Below, piece after piece: positions 37,175 through 46,140 of a stretch of 64,000 nucleotides of DNA. Made by a program: the position numbers and the translations under genes. How positions within the stretch are numbered: position 1 is the first letter of the stretch; each line of letters begins with the position of its first letter. Under the pieces are notes generated by a model. That model was not told the DNA's origin, ran no database searches, and saw only the letters and a list, made by a program, of their open reading frames with translations. Origin of the DNA: Ferrimonas aestuarii (lineage in GTDB: Bacteria > Pseudomonadota > Gammaproteobacteria > Enterobacterales > Shewanellaceae); NCBI RefSeq assembly GCF_005116665.1, contig NZ_SWCJ01000004.1, positions 124,001-188,000 of the forward strand. The letters are read 5' to 3'.

Positions 37175-37345
37175 ATACCAATTCAATTAAGGAAATAGTC
37201 AACTTAGTGCGCCGAGTAGATTGTCTCAATCTAGACGCTCAATGCCGTTGCTAGTGGTTCTAACAACAAATTGAGCAACGAAGAGTGCGGCAATTTAAGC
37301 AAGCAATAGTGACTGGATCTTTAGTTGAGTTGGTATTTTTATCTG
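37172..37345. repeat. MITE-like element with imperfect terminal inverted repeats
   Basis: About 170 bp with related ends: ATACCAATTCAATTAA on the left and, reading inward from the right, ATACCAACTCAACTAA. The similarity continues for roughly 30 bases. It has no coding potential, and it fills the space between the ftsN terminator and the DTW-domain gene. It looks like a small non-autonomous mobile element or a large hairpin repeat. Confidence 0.5.
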
Positions 37346-37358
37346 AAATTCGGAATTT

Positions 37359-37952
37359 ATGACCAAACGCCAACGATGCCAGCACTGCCAAAAGCCAATC
37401 TCGGTTTGCATTTGCCACGCCATCACACCGCTGTCCAGCCGCCATCAGGTGTGGATACTGCGCCACCCCAGCGAGATAAAATCCGCTAAGGGAACCGCTC
37501 AGCTTTGCAGTTTAGTGCTCAATAACTGCCAGCTTTTCGATGGCGAAACTGAAACGGATTTTACTGAGCTAAAGCAACGAATAGCCGCCAGCTCCAGGCC
37601 CACCTGGCTGCTCTATCCTGATGACAATGCCACCAGCGTTGAAAACTTGGGAAAACAGACCGCTGCCATCAATCTATTGGTGCTCGATGGCACCTGGAAA
37701 AAGGCGTATCGCATCTTGCAGATGAACCCTTGGCTACAGCAGCTGCCCAAGCTGAGCTTTGATGCCGCTCCCGAAGGGCAGTATCAAATCCGCAAAGCCA
37801 GTCGCAGCGACTCGCTGTCGACACTCGAAGCCATTGGCCACTGCCTGAATCATCTGGATGAGTGCGATACCCAACCGCTATTTACCGCGTTCGATGCCCT
37901 TAAACAGAGTCAACTGGCGCATATGCCGGAAAATATTCGCAAACGCTATTGA
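37359..37952 (+). CDS. DTW-domain tRNA-uridine aminocarboxypropyltransferase (TapT-like)
   Basis: 197 residues of the DTW family. N-terminal cysteines C7, C10, C17 and C19 form a likely zinc site, and LVLDGTWKKA carries the D-x-T-W motif; IRKASRSDSLSTLEA is also typical. E. coli TapT (YfiP) transfers the aminocarboxypropyl group of S-adenosylmethionine to uridine 47 of tRNA. The gene stands alone after the repeat element. Confidence 0.87.
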   Translation: MTKRQRCQHCQKPISVCICHAITPLSSRHQVWILRHPSEIKSAKGTAQLCSLVLNNCQLFDGETETDFTELKQRIAASSRPTWLLYPDDNATSVENLGKQTAAINLLVLDGTWKKAYRILQMNPWLQQLPKLSFDAAPEGQYQIRKASRSDSLSTLEAIGHCLNHLDECDTQPLFTAFDALKQSQLAHMPENIRKRY

Positions 37953-37993
37953 TGTTCTAAACTGAAATTAAGATTTCAAAAACAGATGCATGG

Positions 37994-39745
37994 ATGCGTT
38001 TTCTGCCACAACTTTGGGGGGTTCTGGCTCACCTTGCCGTCATTAGCGGTTTGAGCCTCGGTTTAGCGAGCGATGTTGTCGCTACTGATACGCCTTCACC
38101 ACCTCAGACTCAACCACAGGAGTCGACCAAACCTAAACAGGCCACCTCAAAACAGGAGGCGGCTCCCATGCGCTTGGGCAATAAATCCCAAGCCAGCAGC
38201 AAAGTTACCGAGCACACTACCGACATTCAGCAGATTCAATTGCCCGGCGCCTCCCGTTTAAGCCTTGGGCGCAAACAGATTCAGCCTCCCCCCCAGTCTC
38301 CCCCCCAGTCTCCACAACAACCACCAGAGCCTGAGTCGAAACCGGCGCGCCAACCGCCCCTAACCAAACCCTTGGTTAAGGTAGCGAGCAAGCCCAGTAC
38401 CGAAAACGCAAAAATCCTTACCCAAGCGCTCACCGATTCCCCGCTCCCCAAAGAGCAAGTCAAGGTCACCACTCCACGGCGAGCGGCAATGTTAGAGCTA
38501 CTTGAACAGCAATCTCCTGAGTTCACCATTGCAGAACAAGCCGAACCAGAATCTCTGCTCAGCCTGCCAAAACTCGGCCAAGGGCGATTCGAGGAACTGC
38601 TCAGCGTCCATCGAAATATGGCCATCGCAGCTTGGGAGTATTTTGACAGCCAGTATCAACCCCAAACCGGGCTGATTAACTCAGTAAAAGGCTACAAAGA
38701 AACAACGCTGTGGGACGTCGCCAGCGCCATCGGCGGCACCGTTGCTGGCTATGAGTTAGCACTGATCGAACAAGACGAGTTCAAGCAGCGAATCGGCACC
38801 TTACTGGATACCTTAGGCAGTATGCCACTCTACAATCACCATCTGCCTGCACGTAACTACCACACCGACACCGGCCTGCCAGTCACCAATAAGAGAAACC
38901 GCCTTAAAAATGGCAGTGGCTGGTCTGCGCTGGACATCGCCCGAACCCTAGGTTGGCTGGCAATTCTAGAGAAACGCCACCCTCAATTTCAGCCGCAGAT
39001 CGCCAAAATAAGCCAACACTGGCAGCTAAAAAGCCTAATCAAAGATGGCGACATCACCGGTGCTCGCTACAACGGCGTACGAGAACGGCGTTATCAGGAG
39101 GGCCGCTATGGCTACGAACAATATGCCGCTGCCGCTTTAAGTCTCTGGCAACTGGAGAGTCCCAACGCCAAGGACACCAGCGACATGAACACCACCGAGT
39201 TGCAGCAACTGATGGTCACCGTCGACAATCGCAATGTGCCCTTTTTAACCAGCGACCCCTTCTATTTGGCTCTGATTGAGCTTGGGCCCGCTGCTGAGTT
39301 TCTTGCCCAAGATAGCGCCACCATCTACGAGTTGCATCGTCGCAGGTGGCAGCAGGAAAATCAGATCTGGTGCTTTGGCGAAGACGCCAGTCAACACCCA
39401 CCTTGGTTTCTCTACAATAACCTGTGGTATCAAGGCAAAGCGTGGCACAGCACCGACTATCGCGGACAGACCAGCAAACACACCCAAACCCTCAGTGCCA
39501 AATGCGCCCTCAGTTGGGCCGTGCTCAGCCAGGATGAATTTGGCGAAGAGTTATGGTTTCAAGCCAGGCAACTGTTTCGCAAAGAGGGCTGGTTCACCGG
39601 TCGCTTCGATGATCGCAGCGTGAATGCCAGCCACAACCTCAACACCCACGCGGTGATTTTGACGGCGCTGCTCTACATCCACAATGGAAATCAGCCGCTG
39701 ATCATCCCCAATGTGGTGGTGCCAGAGCAAGAAACCCGCCTTTAA
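37994..39745 (+). CDS. DUF3131 family exported protein
   Basis: 583 residues. An N-terminal hydrophobic segment (about 8-28) suggests export or anchoring. It is followed by a long Pro/Gln/Lys/Ser-rich low-complexity region (to about 170, with PPQSPPQSPQQPP) and then the DUF3131 domain (about 195 to the end: MAIAAWEYFDSQYQPQTGLI, TTLWDVASAIGG, SALDIARTLGWLAILEKRH). The domain's alpha/alpha-barrel pattern resembles carbohydrate-active enzymes, but no activity is established. The hslVU promoter begins immediately after its stop. Confidence 0.82.
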   Translation: MRFLPQLWGVLAHLAVISGLSLGLASDVVATDTPSPPQTQPQESTKPKQATSKQEAAPMRLGNKSQASSKVTEHTTDIQQIQLPGASRLSLGRKQIQPPPQSPPQSPQQPPEPESKPARQPPLTKPLVKVASKPSTENAKILTQALTDSPLPKEQVKVTTPRRAAMLELLEQQSPEFTIAEQAEPESLLSLPKLGQGRFEELLSVHRNMAIAAWEYFDSQYQPQTGLINSVKGYKETTLWDVASAIGGTVAGYELALIEQDEFKQRIGTLLDTLGSMPLYNHHLPARNYHTDTGLPVTNKRNRLKNGSGWSALDIARTLGWLAILEKRHPQFQPQIAKISQHWQLKSLIKDGDITGARYNGVRERRYQEGRYGYEQYAAAALSLWQLESPNAKDTSDMNTTELQQLMVTVDNRNVPFLTSDPFYLALIELGPAAEFLAQDSATIYELHRRRWQQENQIWCFGEDASQHPPWFLYNNLWYQGKAWHSTDYRGQTSKHTQTLSAKCALSWAVLSQDEFGEELWFQARQLFRKEGWFTGRFDDRSVNASHNLNTHAVILTALLYIHNGNQPLIIPNVVVPEQETRL

Positions 39746-39747
39746 GG

Positions 39748-39776
39748 GTTGAAGCCTCTGAAATCGTCCCCAGATA
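39748..39776 (+). promoter_or_regulatory. candidate sigma-32 heat-shock promoter of hslVU
   Basis: GTTGAAG-N13-CCCCAGAT compares well with the sigma-32 consensus CTTGAAA-N11-16-CCCCATNT, 58 bp before the hslV start codon. Confidence 0.6.
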
Positions 39777-39833
39777 TATACCCAGAGTGATTTTCTGCGC
39801 ACAGTGCGCATCAGTAGATTTTAAGGATCTCCA

Positions 39834-40364
39834 ATGACCACCATTGTATCGGTTCGCCGCGGCGACAAAGTTGTGATCGCTGGTGATGGCCAGGTTTCCC
39901 TGGGCAACACCGTCATGAAAGGCAACGCCCGCAAAGTACGCCTGCTTAGCGGTGGAAAAGTGTTGGCAGGATTTGCCGGAGCCACCGCCGATGCCTTCAC
40001 CTTGTTCGAGTTATTGGAAGCCAAACTGAACGCCCATCAAGGTCACCTCACTCGCGCCGCCGTTGAGCTCGCCAAAGCTTGGCGCACCGAGCGAACCCTA
40101 CAGAAACTGGAAGCCATGTTGATTGTTGCTGACGAAGAGACCAGCTTGGTGATCTCCGGTAATGGCGACGTGGTGGAGCCAGAGCACGATCTGGTCGCCA
40201 TCGGCTCTGGCGGTAACTACGCCCAAGCCGCCGCGCTGGCGCTGCTGCAAAATACCGACATGGACGCGCGCGAAATTGCCGAAAAGGCACTAAACATTGC
40301 TGGTGACATCTGCGTGTTCACCAACCACAGCCACACCGTTGAAGAATTGACTACTAAGGGTTAA
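39834..40364 (+). CDS. hslV: ATP-dependent protease subunit HslV
   Basis: A 176-residue proteasome-like peptidase that forms double hexamers capped by HslU. After Met removal, Thr2 (TTIVSVRRG) is the N-terminal nucleophile; GDGQVSLG and [12 protein letters not shown] are family signatures. It is translated 5 bp ahead of hslU. Confidence 0.97.
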   Translation: MTTIVSVRRGDKVVIAGDGQVSLGNTVMKGNARKVRLLSGGKVLAGFAGATADAFTLFELLEAKLNAHQGHLTRAAVELAKAWRTERTLQKLEAMLIVADEETSLVISGNGDVVEPEHDLVAIGSGGNYAQAAALALLQNTDMDAREIAEKALNIAGDICVFTNHSHTVEELTTKG

Positions 40365-40369
40365 GCCGT

Positions 40370-41695
40370 ATGTCTGAGATGACCCCAAGAGAGATCGTAT
40401 CCGAACTGAACCGTCACATCATTGGCCAGAACGACGCCAAAAAAGCGGTTTCCATCGCCCTGCGTAACCGCTGGCGTCGGATGCAACTTAACCCTGAGCT
40501 GCGTCAGGAAGTGACTCCCAAAAATATTTTGATGATCGGCCCAACCGGTGTGGGTAAGACCGAAATTGCTCGTCGTCTGGCCAAGCTGGCTCGCGCTCCC
40601 TTTATCAAGGTGGAAGCCACTAAGTTCACCGAAGTGGGTTACGTGGGCAAAGAGGTTGAACAGATCATTCGTGATCTCACTGACTCCGCCATCAAGATGA
40701 CCCGCGAGCACGAAGTTGAGCGTAACCGCTTCCGTGCCGAAGAAGCGGCCGAAGAGCGAGTGTTAGATGCACTGCTGCCGCCAGCCAAAGATGAGTGGTC
40801 TGCAGACAACAACAAAGACTCCAGTACCCGCCAAGTATTCCGCAAGAAACTGCGTGAAGGCCAGCTGGATGACAAAGAGATCGAGATCGATGTGGCTCAG
40901 GCTCCGGCCGGGGTTGAGATCATGACTCCTCCTGGCATGGAAGAGATGGCCAATCAGCTGCAATCCATGTTCCAGAATATGGGCAATCAGCCAAGCAAGC
41001 GCCGCAAGATGAAGGTCAAAGACGCCATGAAGGCGATGATCGACGAAGAGGCCGCGAAGCTGGTAAACCCAGAGGAGCTAAAAGAGAAAGCCATTGAAGC
41101 GGTTGAGCAAAATGGCATCGTGTTCTTAGATGAGATCGATAAGATCTGTAAGCGCGGCGAAAGCTCAGGTCCCGACGTTTCCCGCGAAGGGGTTCAGCGT
41201 GACCTGCTGCCTTTGGTGGAAGGCTGCACCGTGAACACCAAGCACGGCATGGTAAAAACCGATCACATCCTATTTATCGCCTCCGGTGCCTTCCAGCTGG
41301 CGAAACCTTCGGATCTTATCCCTGAACTGCAAGGCCGCCTGCCAATTCGTGTTGAGCTGGAAGCCCTGTCTGCAGAGGACTTCGTTCGCATTCTGACCGA
41401 GCCTAACGCCAGCCTGACCGAGCAATATAAGGCACTGATGGGCACCGAAGGTGTAAGCATCGAGTTTGCCGAAGATGGCATCAAACGCATCGCCGAGGCC
41501 GCATGGCAGGTGAATGAGCGCACCGAAAACATCGGCGCTCGTCGTCTGCACACGGTGATGGAAAAGCTGATGGAGGAGATCTCTTTCGACGCTTCAGACC
41601 GATCTGGTGATACCCTGACCATCGATGCCGCATACGTTAACAGCCATCTGGATCAGTTGGTTGAAGACGAAGATCTGTCTCGCTTTATCCTGTAA
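40370..41695 (+). CDS. hslU: HslU ATPase subunit of HslVU
   Basis: A 441-residue AAA+ unfoldase. Walker [17 protein letters not shown], the substrate-pore GYVG loop ([10 protein letters not shown]), the intermediate I domain (about 110-235), Walker [11 protein letters not shown] and the C-terminal tail ending LSRFIL that docks into HslV are all present. It is cotranscribed with hslV. Confidence 0.97.
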   Translation: MSEMTPREIVSELNRHIIGQNDAKKAVSIALRNRWRRMQLNPELRQEVTPKNILMIGPTGVGKTEIARRLAKLARAPFIKVEATKFTEVGYVGKEVEQIIRDLTDSAIKMTREHEVERNRFRAEEAAEERVLDALLPPAKDEWSADNNKDSSTRQVFRKKLREGQLDDKEIEIDVAQAPAGVEIMTPPGMEEMANQLQSMFQNMGNQPSKRRKMKVKDAMKAMIDEEAAKLVNPEELKEKAIEAVEQNGIVFLDEIDKICKRGESSGPDVSREGVQRDLLPLVEGCTVNTKHGMVKTDHILFIASGAFQLAKPSDLIPELQGRLPIRVELEALSAEDFVRILTEPNASLTEQYKALMGTEGVSIEFAEDGIKRIAEAAWQVNERTENIGARRLHTVMEKLMEEISFDASDRSGDTLTIDAAYVNSHLDQLVEDEDLSRFIL

Positions 41696-41703
41696 GGAAC
41701 ACC

Positions 41704-42090
41704 ATGAACATTGCCGTAACCAAACTCAAGCTCAAGCGTAAGTCCCGCCAACTGGAGGTGCACTTCAACACCGGCGAGCAAGCCTCGTTAAGCTGCGAAC
41801 TGCTGCGAGTCTGCTCCCCCTCGGCGGAGGTGCATGGTCACGGCAACCCGGTATTGGTAACCAACAAGCGTGAAGTGAACATCAACGAGATCAAGCCGGT
41901 GGGCGGCTACGCCGTTAAGCTGGTGTTCGACGATGGCCACGATTCCGGCCTCTACTCCTGGGAGCTGCTGCATCAATATGCGCAAAACCAGCAGGAGTTG
42001 TGGCAAGACTATCTAGAACGTTTGGCGGCCGCCAAAGGCAGCCGCGAACCGCTACTGGACATCAAGGTGGACTACAGCAACAAGGGCTGA
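41704..42090 (+). CDS. DUF971 family protein
   Basis: 128 residues of the DUF971 family, related to the N-terminal domain of gamma-butyrobetaine hydroxylase. Recognisable features are LRVCSPSAEVHGHG, REVNINEIKPVGGYAVKLVFDDGHDSGLYSWE and a C-terminal helix. It directly follows hslU by 8 bp, a conserved arrangement. The function is unknown; zinc or Fe-S roles proposed for relatives are not visible here. Confidence 0.88.
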   Translation: MNIAVTKLKLKRKSRQLEVHFNTGEQASLSCELLRVCSPSAEVHGHGNPVLVTNKREVNINEIKPVGGYAVKLVFDDGHDSGLYSWELLHQYAQNQQELWQDYLERLAAAKGSREPLLDIKVDYSNKG

Positions 42091-42113
42091 ATTTAGCCTC
42101 AGTGACCCATCGC

Positions 42114-42142
42114 AAAACGCCCTCAGATGAGGGCGTTTTTTC
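42114..42142 (+). terminator. terminator of the hslVU-DUF971 operon
   Basis: Stem AAAACGCCCTC / GAGGGCGTTTT with AGAT loop and T-run. Confidence 0.92.
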
Positions 42143-42257
42143 GAAAAAATGCTTTTCAGACCATGAGTACGTAACCGGTTAGCCTGCGGCGGGCAAGGGC
42201 TTCACCCTCGGCGCACCCATTCGCCTCCAACGGAACGGAGTTCCTCACTCCACGCTA
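42143..42257. other. GC-rich unassigned segment
   Basis: 115 bp between two convergent transcription units. It contains short hairpins (AGGG-CTTCA-CCCT near 42199 and GGAA-CGGAG-TTCC near 42232) and no frame of note. The compact, structured make-up suggests an interspersed repeat, but no second copy is in the window. Confidence 0.3.
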
Positions 42258-43319
42258 TCAGTAAGCGTAAGCCCACTTATGCTTCCAGCTCTCCGGTAAC
42301 TTAGCTTCACTCCACGCCTGCTGGCACAGCTCACTCACCTTATTCCACTCCCCCTGCTTAAGCCATTTGGCCAGCATGGGCCCCATCTGTGGGTAGTGAA
42401 TGGGCTCACAGCTGCGGCTGTTGAGCCAAGTCTGAATCTCGTCACTACTGCCCTGCTGCATCACCTGCGCGGCACCCAAAAGCTCCAGTGCCAAAGCGTT
42501 AGAGGCCTGCTCAAACTGACCACCAAGGGGCTTTAGCAGCAATTTTTTCCCAAGCACCAATGCTTCAGATACCAGCTCAAATCCCGCCGAGCTTATCACC
42601 CCACAGCAGCCCGCGAGATGTTGCTGGAAGCCCAAACGGTCAAAGCCATGCCAATGAATGTGTGCTGGTAAGTCCGCTGGTGCCTGCTGAGCGTGATACA
42701 CCCGAAACTGCACCTGTGGCAGAGCATCGAGCATATCACGAATGAATTGCGGCGACTCAAATGGCAGGTATACCAGTACGTGTCCCACCTCATCGCCACT
42801 TTGATGAGGCGCTTCAATGAACGGTGGCAACAGATCACAGCCGAAGTGATGCCAATGGCAACCGAGGAGGATGGAGGCCGGCGCAAAGTGGTTCATCACC
42901 TGCTTATCGATCCAAGACTGGCCAGTAACCGGCACGTCATGTTGAAATGCATTCTGGTGACTGACACTGATACAAGGCTTACCTTGCCGCTTAGCCGCCC
43001 ACGCAGAGACCGGCTCAAAGTCATTAAGCACTAAGTCATACTGGCTCAAATCCAGCGCATGCACATCGCGCCAGAACTGCACCAATTTGTTATTCAGCGC
43101 AGTAGACACAATGTCGACTTTGCCATTACGGGTGGCAAACGTCAGTCCAGATAGGCAGCGAAAGTCCCCGAACGCCTGCATATCAAAAAACTGCGACTTT
43201 GCCCTGCCTGAAAACAGATAGTCCACCTCAATCTGTTCCGATTTGAGCGCCGGGGCCATCACTCTGGCTCGAGTCAGGTGGCCATTGCCCGTTCCTTGAA
43301 TGCCGTAAAGTATCCGCAT
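42258..43319 (-). CDS. MJ1255/VC2487-type glycosyltransferase
   Basis: 353 residues of a GT-B-like family. The N-terminal glycine motif YGIQGTGNGH is typical of UDP-sugar transferases of the MJ1255/VC2487 group, and the second lobe has GVISSAGFELVSEALVLGKKLLLKPLGGQFEQ (nucleotide-sugar binding). Soluble and probably peripheral to the inner membrane. The ATG at 43319 has AGGA 6 nt upstream and gives the usual MRILYGIQG start. It follows the PAP2 gene by 8 bp; in Vibrio the same two families are neighbours, suggesting a shared lipid-linked sugar role. Confidence 0.85.
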   Translation of the reverse strand: MRILYGIQGTGNGHLTRARVMAPALKSEQIEVDYLFSGRAKSQFFDMQAFGDFRCLSGLTFATRNGKVDIVSTALNNKLVQFWRDVHALDLSQYDLVLNDFEPVSAWAAKRQGKPCISVSHQNAFQHDVPVTGQSWIDKQVMNHFAPASILLGCHWHHFGCDLLPPFIEAPHQSGDEVGHVLVYLPFESPQFIRDMLDALPQVQFRVYHAQQAPADLPAHIHWHGFDRLGFQQHLAGCCGVISSAGFELVSEALVLGKKLLLKPLGGQFEQASNALALELLGAAQVMQQGSSDEIQTWLNSRSCEPIHYPQMGPMLAKWLKQGEWNKVSELCQQAWSEAKLPESWKHKWAYAY

Positions 43320-43327
43320 TGTCATTC

Positions 43328-43846
43328 CTAAATCACTACGGTCAAACTGATGGTTGCCGCCACTAGGCCAAGGCTAGCGCCCGCAAAGATGTCTCCTGGA
43401 TAGTGCACCCCCAGTACCACTCGAGAGCAGGCAACCAAGGTCGCCCAACTCCAGGCCAGTATGGCCAGTTGTGGGATATACCAGCCCAACACGGTGGCAA
43501 ACAGAAAGGCCGCGGCGCTGTGGCCGGAAGGAAAGCTGAATTTATCGTGGGGGTCGACCAAAGGCTGGCAACCCGTAAGCACCTGACAAGGTCTGGCTCG
43601 CTGCAACCGATTTTTGAGAAACCAATACGCAGGCAGCTCGATGGCGTAAGCCGTCAACAGCAACAGAAAGAAGGTTGGACCAAGCTCTGGGTCAGCAAAA
43701 GCAGCGATGACCCCGAACAAGGCATAGCCATAACCATCACCACTTCTTGAGAAATTTCTGGCCAACCACTGGCTCAGTGGCTGCCGCGAAAATTGGTGTA
43801 GCCAATAAAAGCCACGTTTGTCCCATAACGCCAGTTGTTGCCACAT
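43328..43846 (-). CDS. PAP2-family membrane phosphatase
   Basis: 172 residues with about five membrane segments and all three parts of the acid-phosphatase signature: KNRLQRARP, PSGHS and SRVVLGVHYPGD. Members hydrolyse phosphatidic acid or undecaprenyl pyrophosphate. The start is uncertain: I take the ATG at 43846; a TTG two codons earlier is possible. First gene of a two-gene operon with the glycosyltransferase. Confidence 0.87.
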   Translation of the reverse strand: MWQQLALWDKRGFYWLHQFSRQPLSQWLARNFSRSGDGYGYALFGVIAAFADPELGPTFFLLLLTAYAIELPAYWFLKNRLQRARPCQVLTGCQPLVDPHDKFSFPSGHSAAAFLFATVLGWYIPQLAILAWSWATLVACSRVVLGVHYPGDIFAGASLGLVAATISLTVVI

Positions 43847-43948
43847 ATCCAAGCTCTCACACTTTTCCAGTTAGGAGCAGATTAGGCAGTGGCAATGACA
43901 CTCAAGTGACAGCCAAGGGTCAATTCGATGACAGCGAAGCCCAAGATC

Positions 43949-43976
43949 AAAAAAGGCCGCTCAAGGCGACCTTTTT
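43949..43976 (-). terminator. terminator of the small membrane-protein gene
   Basis: Imperfect stem AGGTCGCC / GGCCGCC-type arms around a short loop with T-run on the minus strand, about 27 bp past the stop. Confidence 0.7.
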
Positions 43977-44002
43977 AGATGATAACGTGTGGCGTCGTTG
44001 CG

Positions 44003-44251
44003 TTATGCCGTTTCAGGGGCAGAACTGCCGCGCTCACGGAACATCTTAACCAGGTAGTATACGTTCACGCTGGCAACAAAAGCGTTCATCATCCAAACCG
44101 GAGCTGCGTCGATCATCAACCCGTAGATCACAAACAGTGAACAGCCAATGAAGTTCAGTACACGCAGACGAACGATGTTTTTCATCATCAGTGAGATAGC
44201 AACCATAACGGAAGCCATGTGACCAATAACATCAACCAGGGTCAGTTCCAT
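44003..44251 (-). CDS. small inner-membrane protein (YgjV/CBU_0592-like)
   Basis: 82 residues with three hydrophobic segments. The pattern LRVLNFIGCSLFVIYGLMIDAAP followed by WMMNAFVASVNVYYLVKM is typical of the YgjV/CBU_0592 group, which resembles half of a SWEET transporter. GGAG lies 6 nt before the ATG. Transport role and substrate are unproven. Stands alone, divergent from rraA. Confidence 0.75.
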   Translation of the reverse strand: MELTLVDVIGHMASVMVAISLMMKNIVRLRVLNFIGCSLFVIYGLMIDAAPVWMMNAFVASVNVYYLVKMFRERGSSAPETA

Positions 44252-44590
44252 AACATACTCCAGAATTTATTTGACTATTCCCCTCTTCCTTGACTGGTAA
44301 TGGAGACTCCGTGCCCCGAACTGTCTGGTGAATAAGTGTTCAAAATCGGAACAAATGGTAACAAACAAGTCGTTAACATCAACATGAACGCCATACAAAT
44401 GTGATCGCGATCACCCAAAAATGAGCCACAACCCTGATTTATTTCGTAAATTTACAACATTCTGTTTTTGGATTAAAACTGGGCTAAAACTCCAATGACA
44501 AACAACGAGTTCTGTTAATCAACACCCATTCCAATCCGGTTAATAAGGGTTATACTGGAGCGGCACTATTCGTCCGATATCGAGGCAACT
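44252..44590. other. divergent intergenic region upstream of rraA
   Basis: 339 bp holding promoters for the small membrane-protein gene and rraA. A CRP-type site is at 44400-44415, and TATACT (44551-44556) is a plausible -10 for rraA. No small gene is seen. Confidence 0.5.
44400..44415. promoter_or_regulatory. CRP binding site
   Basis: TGTGATCGCGATCACC is one base from the symmetric TGTGA-N6-TCACA consensus. It is 149 bp from the small membrane-protein start and 176 bp from rraA, so either may be controlled; upstream binding this far suggests an activator site for the minus-strand promoter. Confidence 0.7.
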
Positions 44591-45076
44591 ATGCACTACA
44601 ACACCTCTGAACTTTGTGATCTTTACGCCGAGCAGGTCGACGTGGTTGAACCCATGTTCACCAACTTTGGTGGTTGTGACTCCTTTGGTGGAGAACTGCA
44701 AACCATCAAATGCTTCGAAGACAGCGTGCTGATCGCTGAAACTTTAGAACAAGATGGTACCGGTAAGGTTCTGTTAGTCGATGGAGGTGGTTCGCTACGC
44801 CGTGCCTTAATTGATGCCAAGATGGCCGAGCTAGCCGCCCAAAATAATTGGGAAGGGCTGATCGTTTACGGCAGCGTTCGAGAAGTAGATGCATTGGTCG
44901 ACATCGATATTGGCATTCAAGCGCTGGCTTCCATCCCTGTTGGCGCCTACCAAACCGGCGAAGGCGCGGTAGACGTACCGGTCAACTTTGGTGGCGTTAC
45001 CTTCCTGCCAGAAGATCACATCTACGCCGATTCCACCGGAATTATTCTGTCGCCGGACCCGCTCGACCTGGATTAA
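44591..45076 (+). CDS. rraA: RNase E inhibitor RraA
   Basis: A 161-residue trimeric protein that binds RNase E and modulates RNA decay. Normal length with family signatures [34 protein letters not shown] and the [21 protein letters not shown] end. The downstream arginase-like gene starts 2 bp after its stop. Confidence 0.95.
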   Translation: MHYNTSELCDLYAEQVDVVEPMFTNFGGCDSFGGELQTIKCFEDSVLIAETLEQDGTGKVLLVDGGGSLRRALIDAKMAELAAQNNWEGLIVYGSVREVDALVDIDIGIQALASIPVGAYQTGEGAVDVPVNFGGVTFLPEDHIYADSTGIILSPDPLDLD

Positions 45077-45078
45077 TT

Positions 45079-46140
45079 ATGCACCTCCACTTGGCAACGG
45101 ATGCCGAACTCAATCGCTACTTAAGTCGGCGCGCTGGCGAGCGCCATCAAGGAGAAAGCTGGTTGCTTGGGGATCAGCTTTTGGGGGACTCCCTTACGCA
45201 GAAGCTCGCCTTTGCCAAGGCTCAAGGCATCCGCTTTGTGCTGCTGGGAATCCCTGAAGATATCGGCCCAAGGGCCAATCTTGGCCGAGGTGGAGCCGAT
45301 GGCGGCTGGGACGCCTTTCTCAGCCAATTTGCCAATCAGCAGTGCAATGAGCTCACCTCTGGTGACGACATCCTGCTACTCGGCCACATCGACACCGCCG
45401 ACCTTCAGTCGCGTTGCCACCAACTCGATGCCTCAAACGACGCGCAATTGCAGCAGCTACGCCATGCCACTGCCGAGCTTGATGCTCGCGTCACTCCCGT
45501 AATTGAAGCCATTGCCGCAGAAGGCCTAGAAGCAATTGTCATCGGCGGCGGCCACAACAATGCCTTGCCCATACTGGCAGGCTACCGTTTGGGGCTCAAT
45601 CAGCCTCTTGCCGCAGTGAATCTCGATCCTCACAGTGATTTTCGAGCTACTGAAGGCCGACACAGCGGAAATGGTTTTGCCTATGCAGCCCAAGCCGGGC
45701 ACCTGTGTCATTACCATGTGTTAGGCCTCAATGAGCTTAAAAACAATCAACACAGCTTAGATAGCCTTACCGAGCACGGTTTTGGGTGGCATAGCCTGCA
45801 GCAACTTTGGATAAGACGAGAGATGTCGCTGACAACGGCTCTATCGGATATCACCGCCTCTTTAAATGCCAAGCAATGTCCAGTGGGACTTGAGCTCGAC
45901 CTAGATGCCATTGCCGGACTGGCCAGTTCGGCGGAGACCATGGCAGGCATTCCACTTATGGACGCGGCACACATTGTGTATGCTTTAGCCCAATCTCCTC
46001 GCTGCACCTACCTGCACCTTGCCGAGGGCGCACCAAGCTGCCACATCAGCGGTCTTCAAGCTGGCAAAAGACAGGTTGGCCAAGCGCTATCAGAGTTGGT
46101 ATTCAGCTATCTGTCGGCTCGCCGCCAACCGCTTGGCTAA
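45079..46140 (+). CDS. arginase / formimidoylglutamase family hydrolase
   Basis: 353 residues of the ureohydrolase fold. Metal-site segments are present in order: GGGHNNA (His), NLDPHSDFR (Asp, His, Asp) and LELDLDAIAG (Asp, Asp), so a binuclear manganese centre is likely. The sequence is closer to HutG-like formimidoylglutamases than to true arginases, but no hut genes are nearby and the substrate is uncertain. It is coupled to rraA. Its 3' end overlaps the convergent lapD gene by 38 bp. Confidence 0.83.
   Translation: MHLHLATDAELNRYLSRRAGERHQGESWLLGDQLLGDSLTQKLAFAKAQGIRFVLLGIPEDIGPRANLGRGGADGGWDAFLSQFANQQCNELTSGDDILLLGHIDTADLQSRCHQLDASNDAQLQQLRHATAELDARVTPVIEAIAAEGLEAIVIGGGHNNALPILAGYRLGLNQPLAAVNLDPHSDFRATEGRHSGNGFAYAAQAGHLCHYHVLGLNELKNNQHSLDSLTEHGFGWHSLQQLWIRREMSLTTALSDITASLNAKQCPVGLELDLDAIAGLASSAETMAGIPLMDAAHIVYALAQSPRCTYLHLAEGAPSCHISGLQAGKRQVGQALSELVFSYLSARRQPLG

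Noticed and set aside
37172..37345. Insertion sequence
   Set aside because: No transposase frame; only a small element with inverted ends, so reported as MITE-like.
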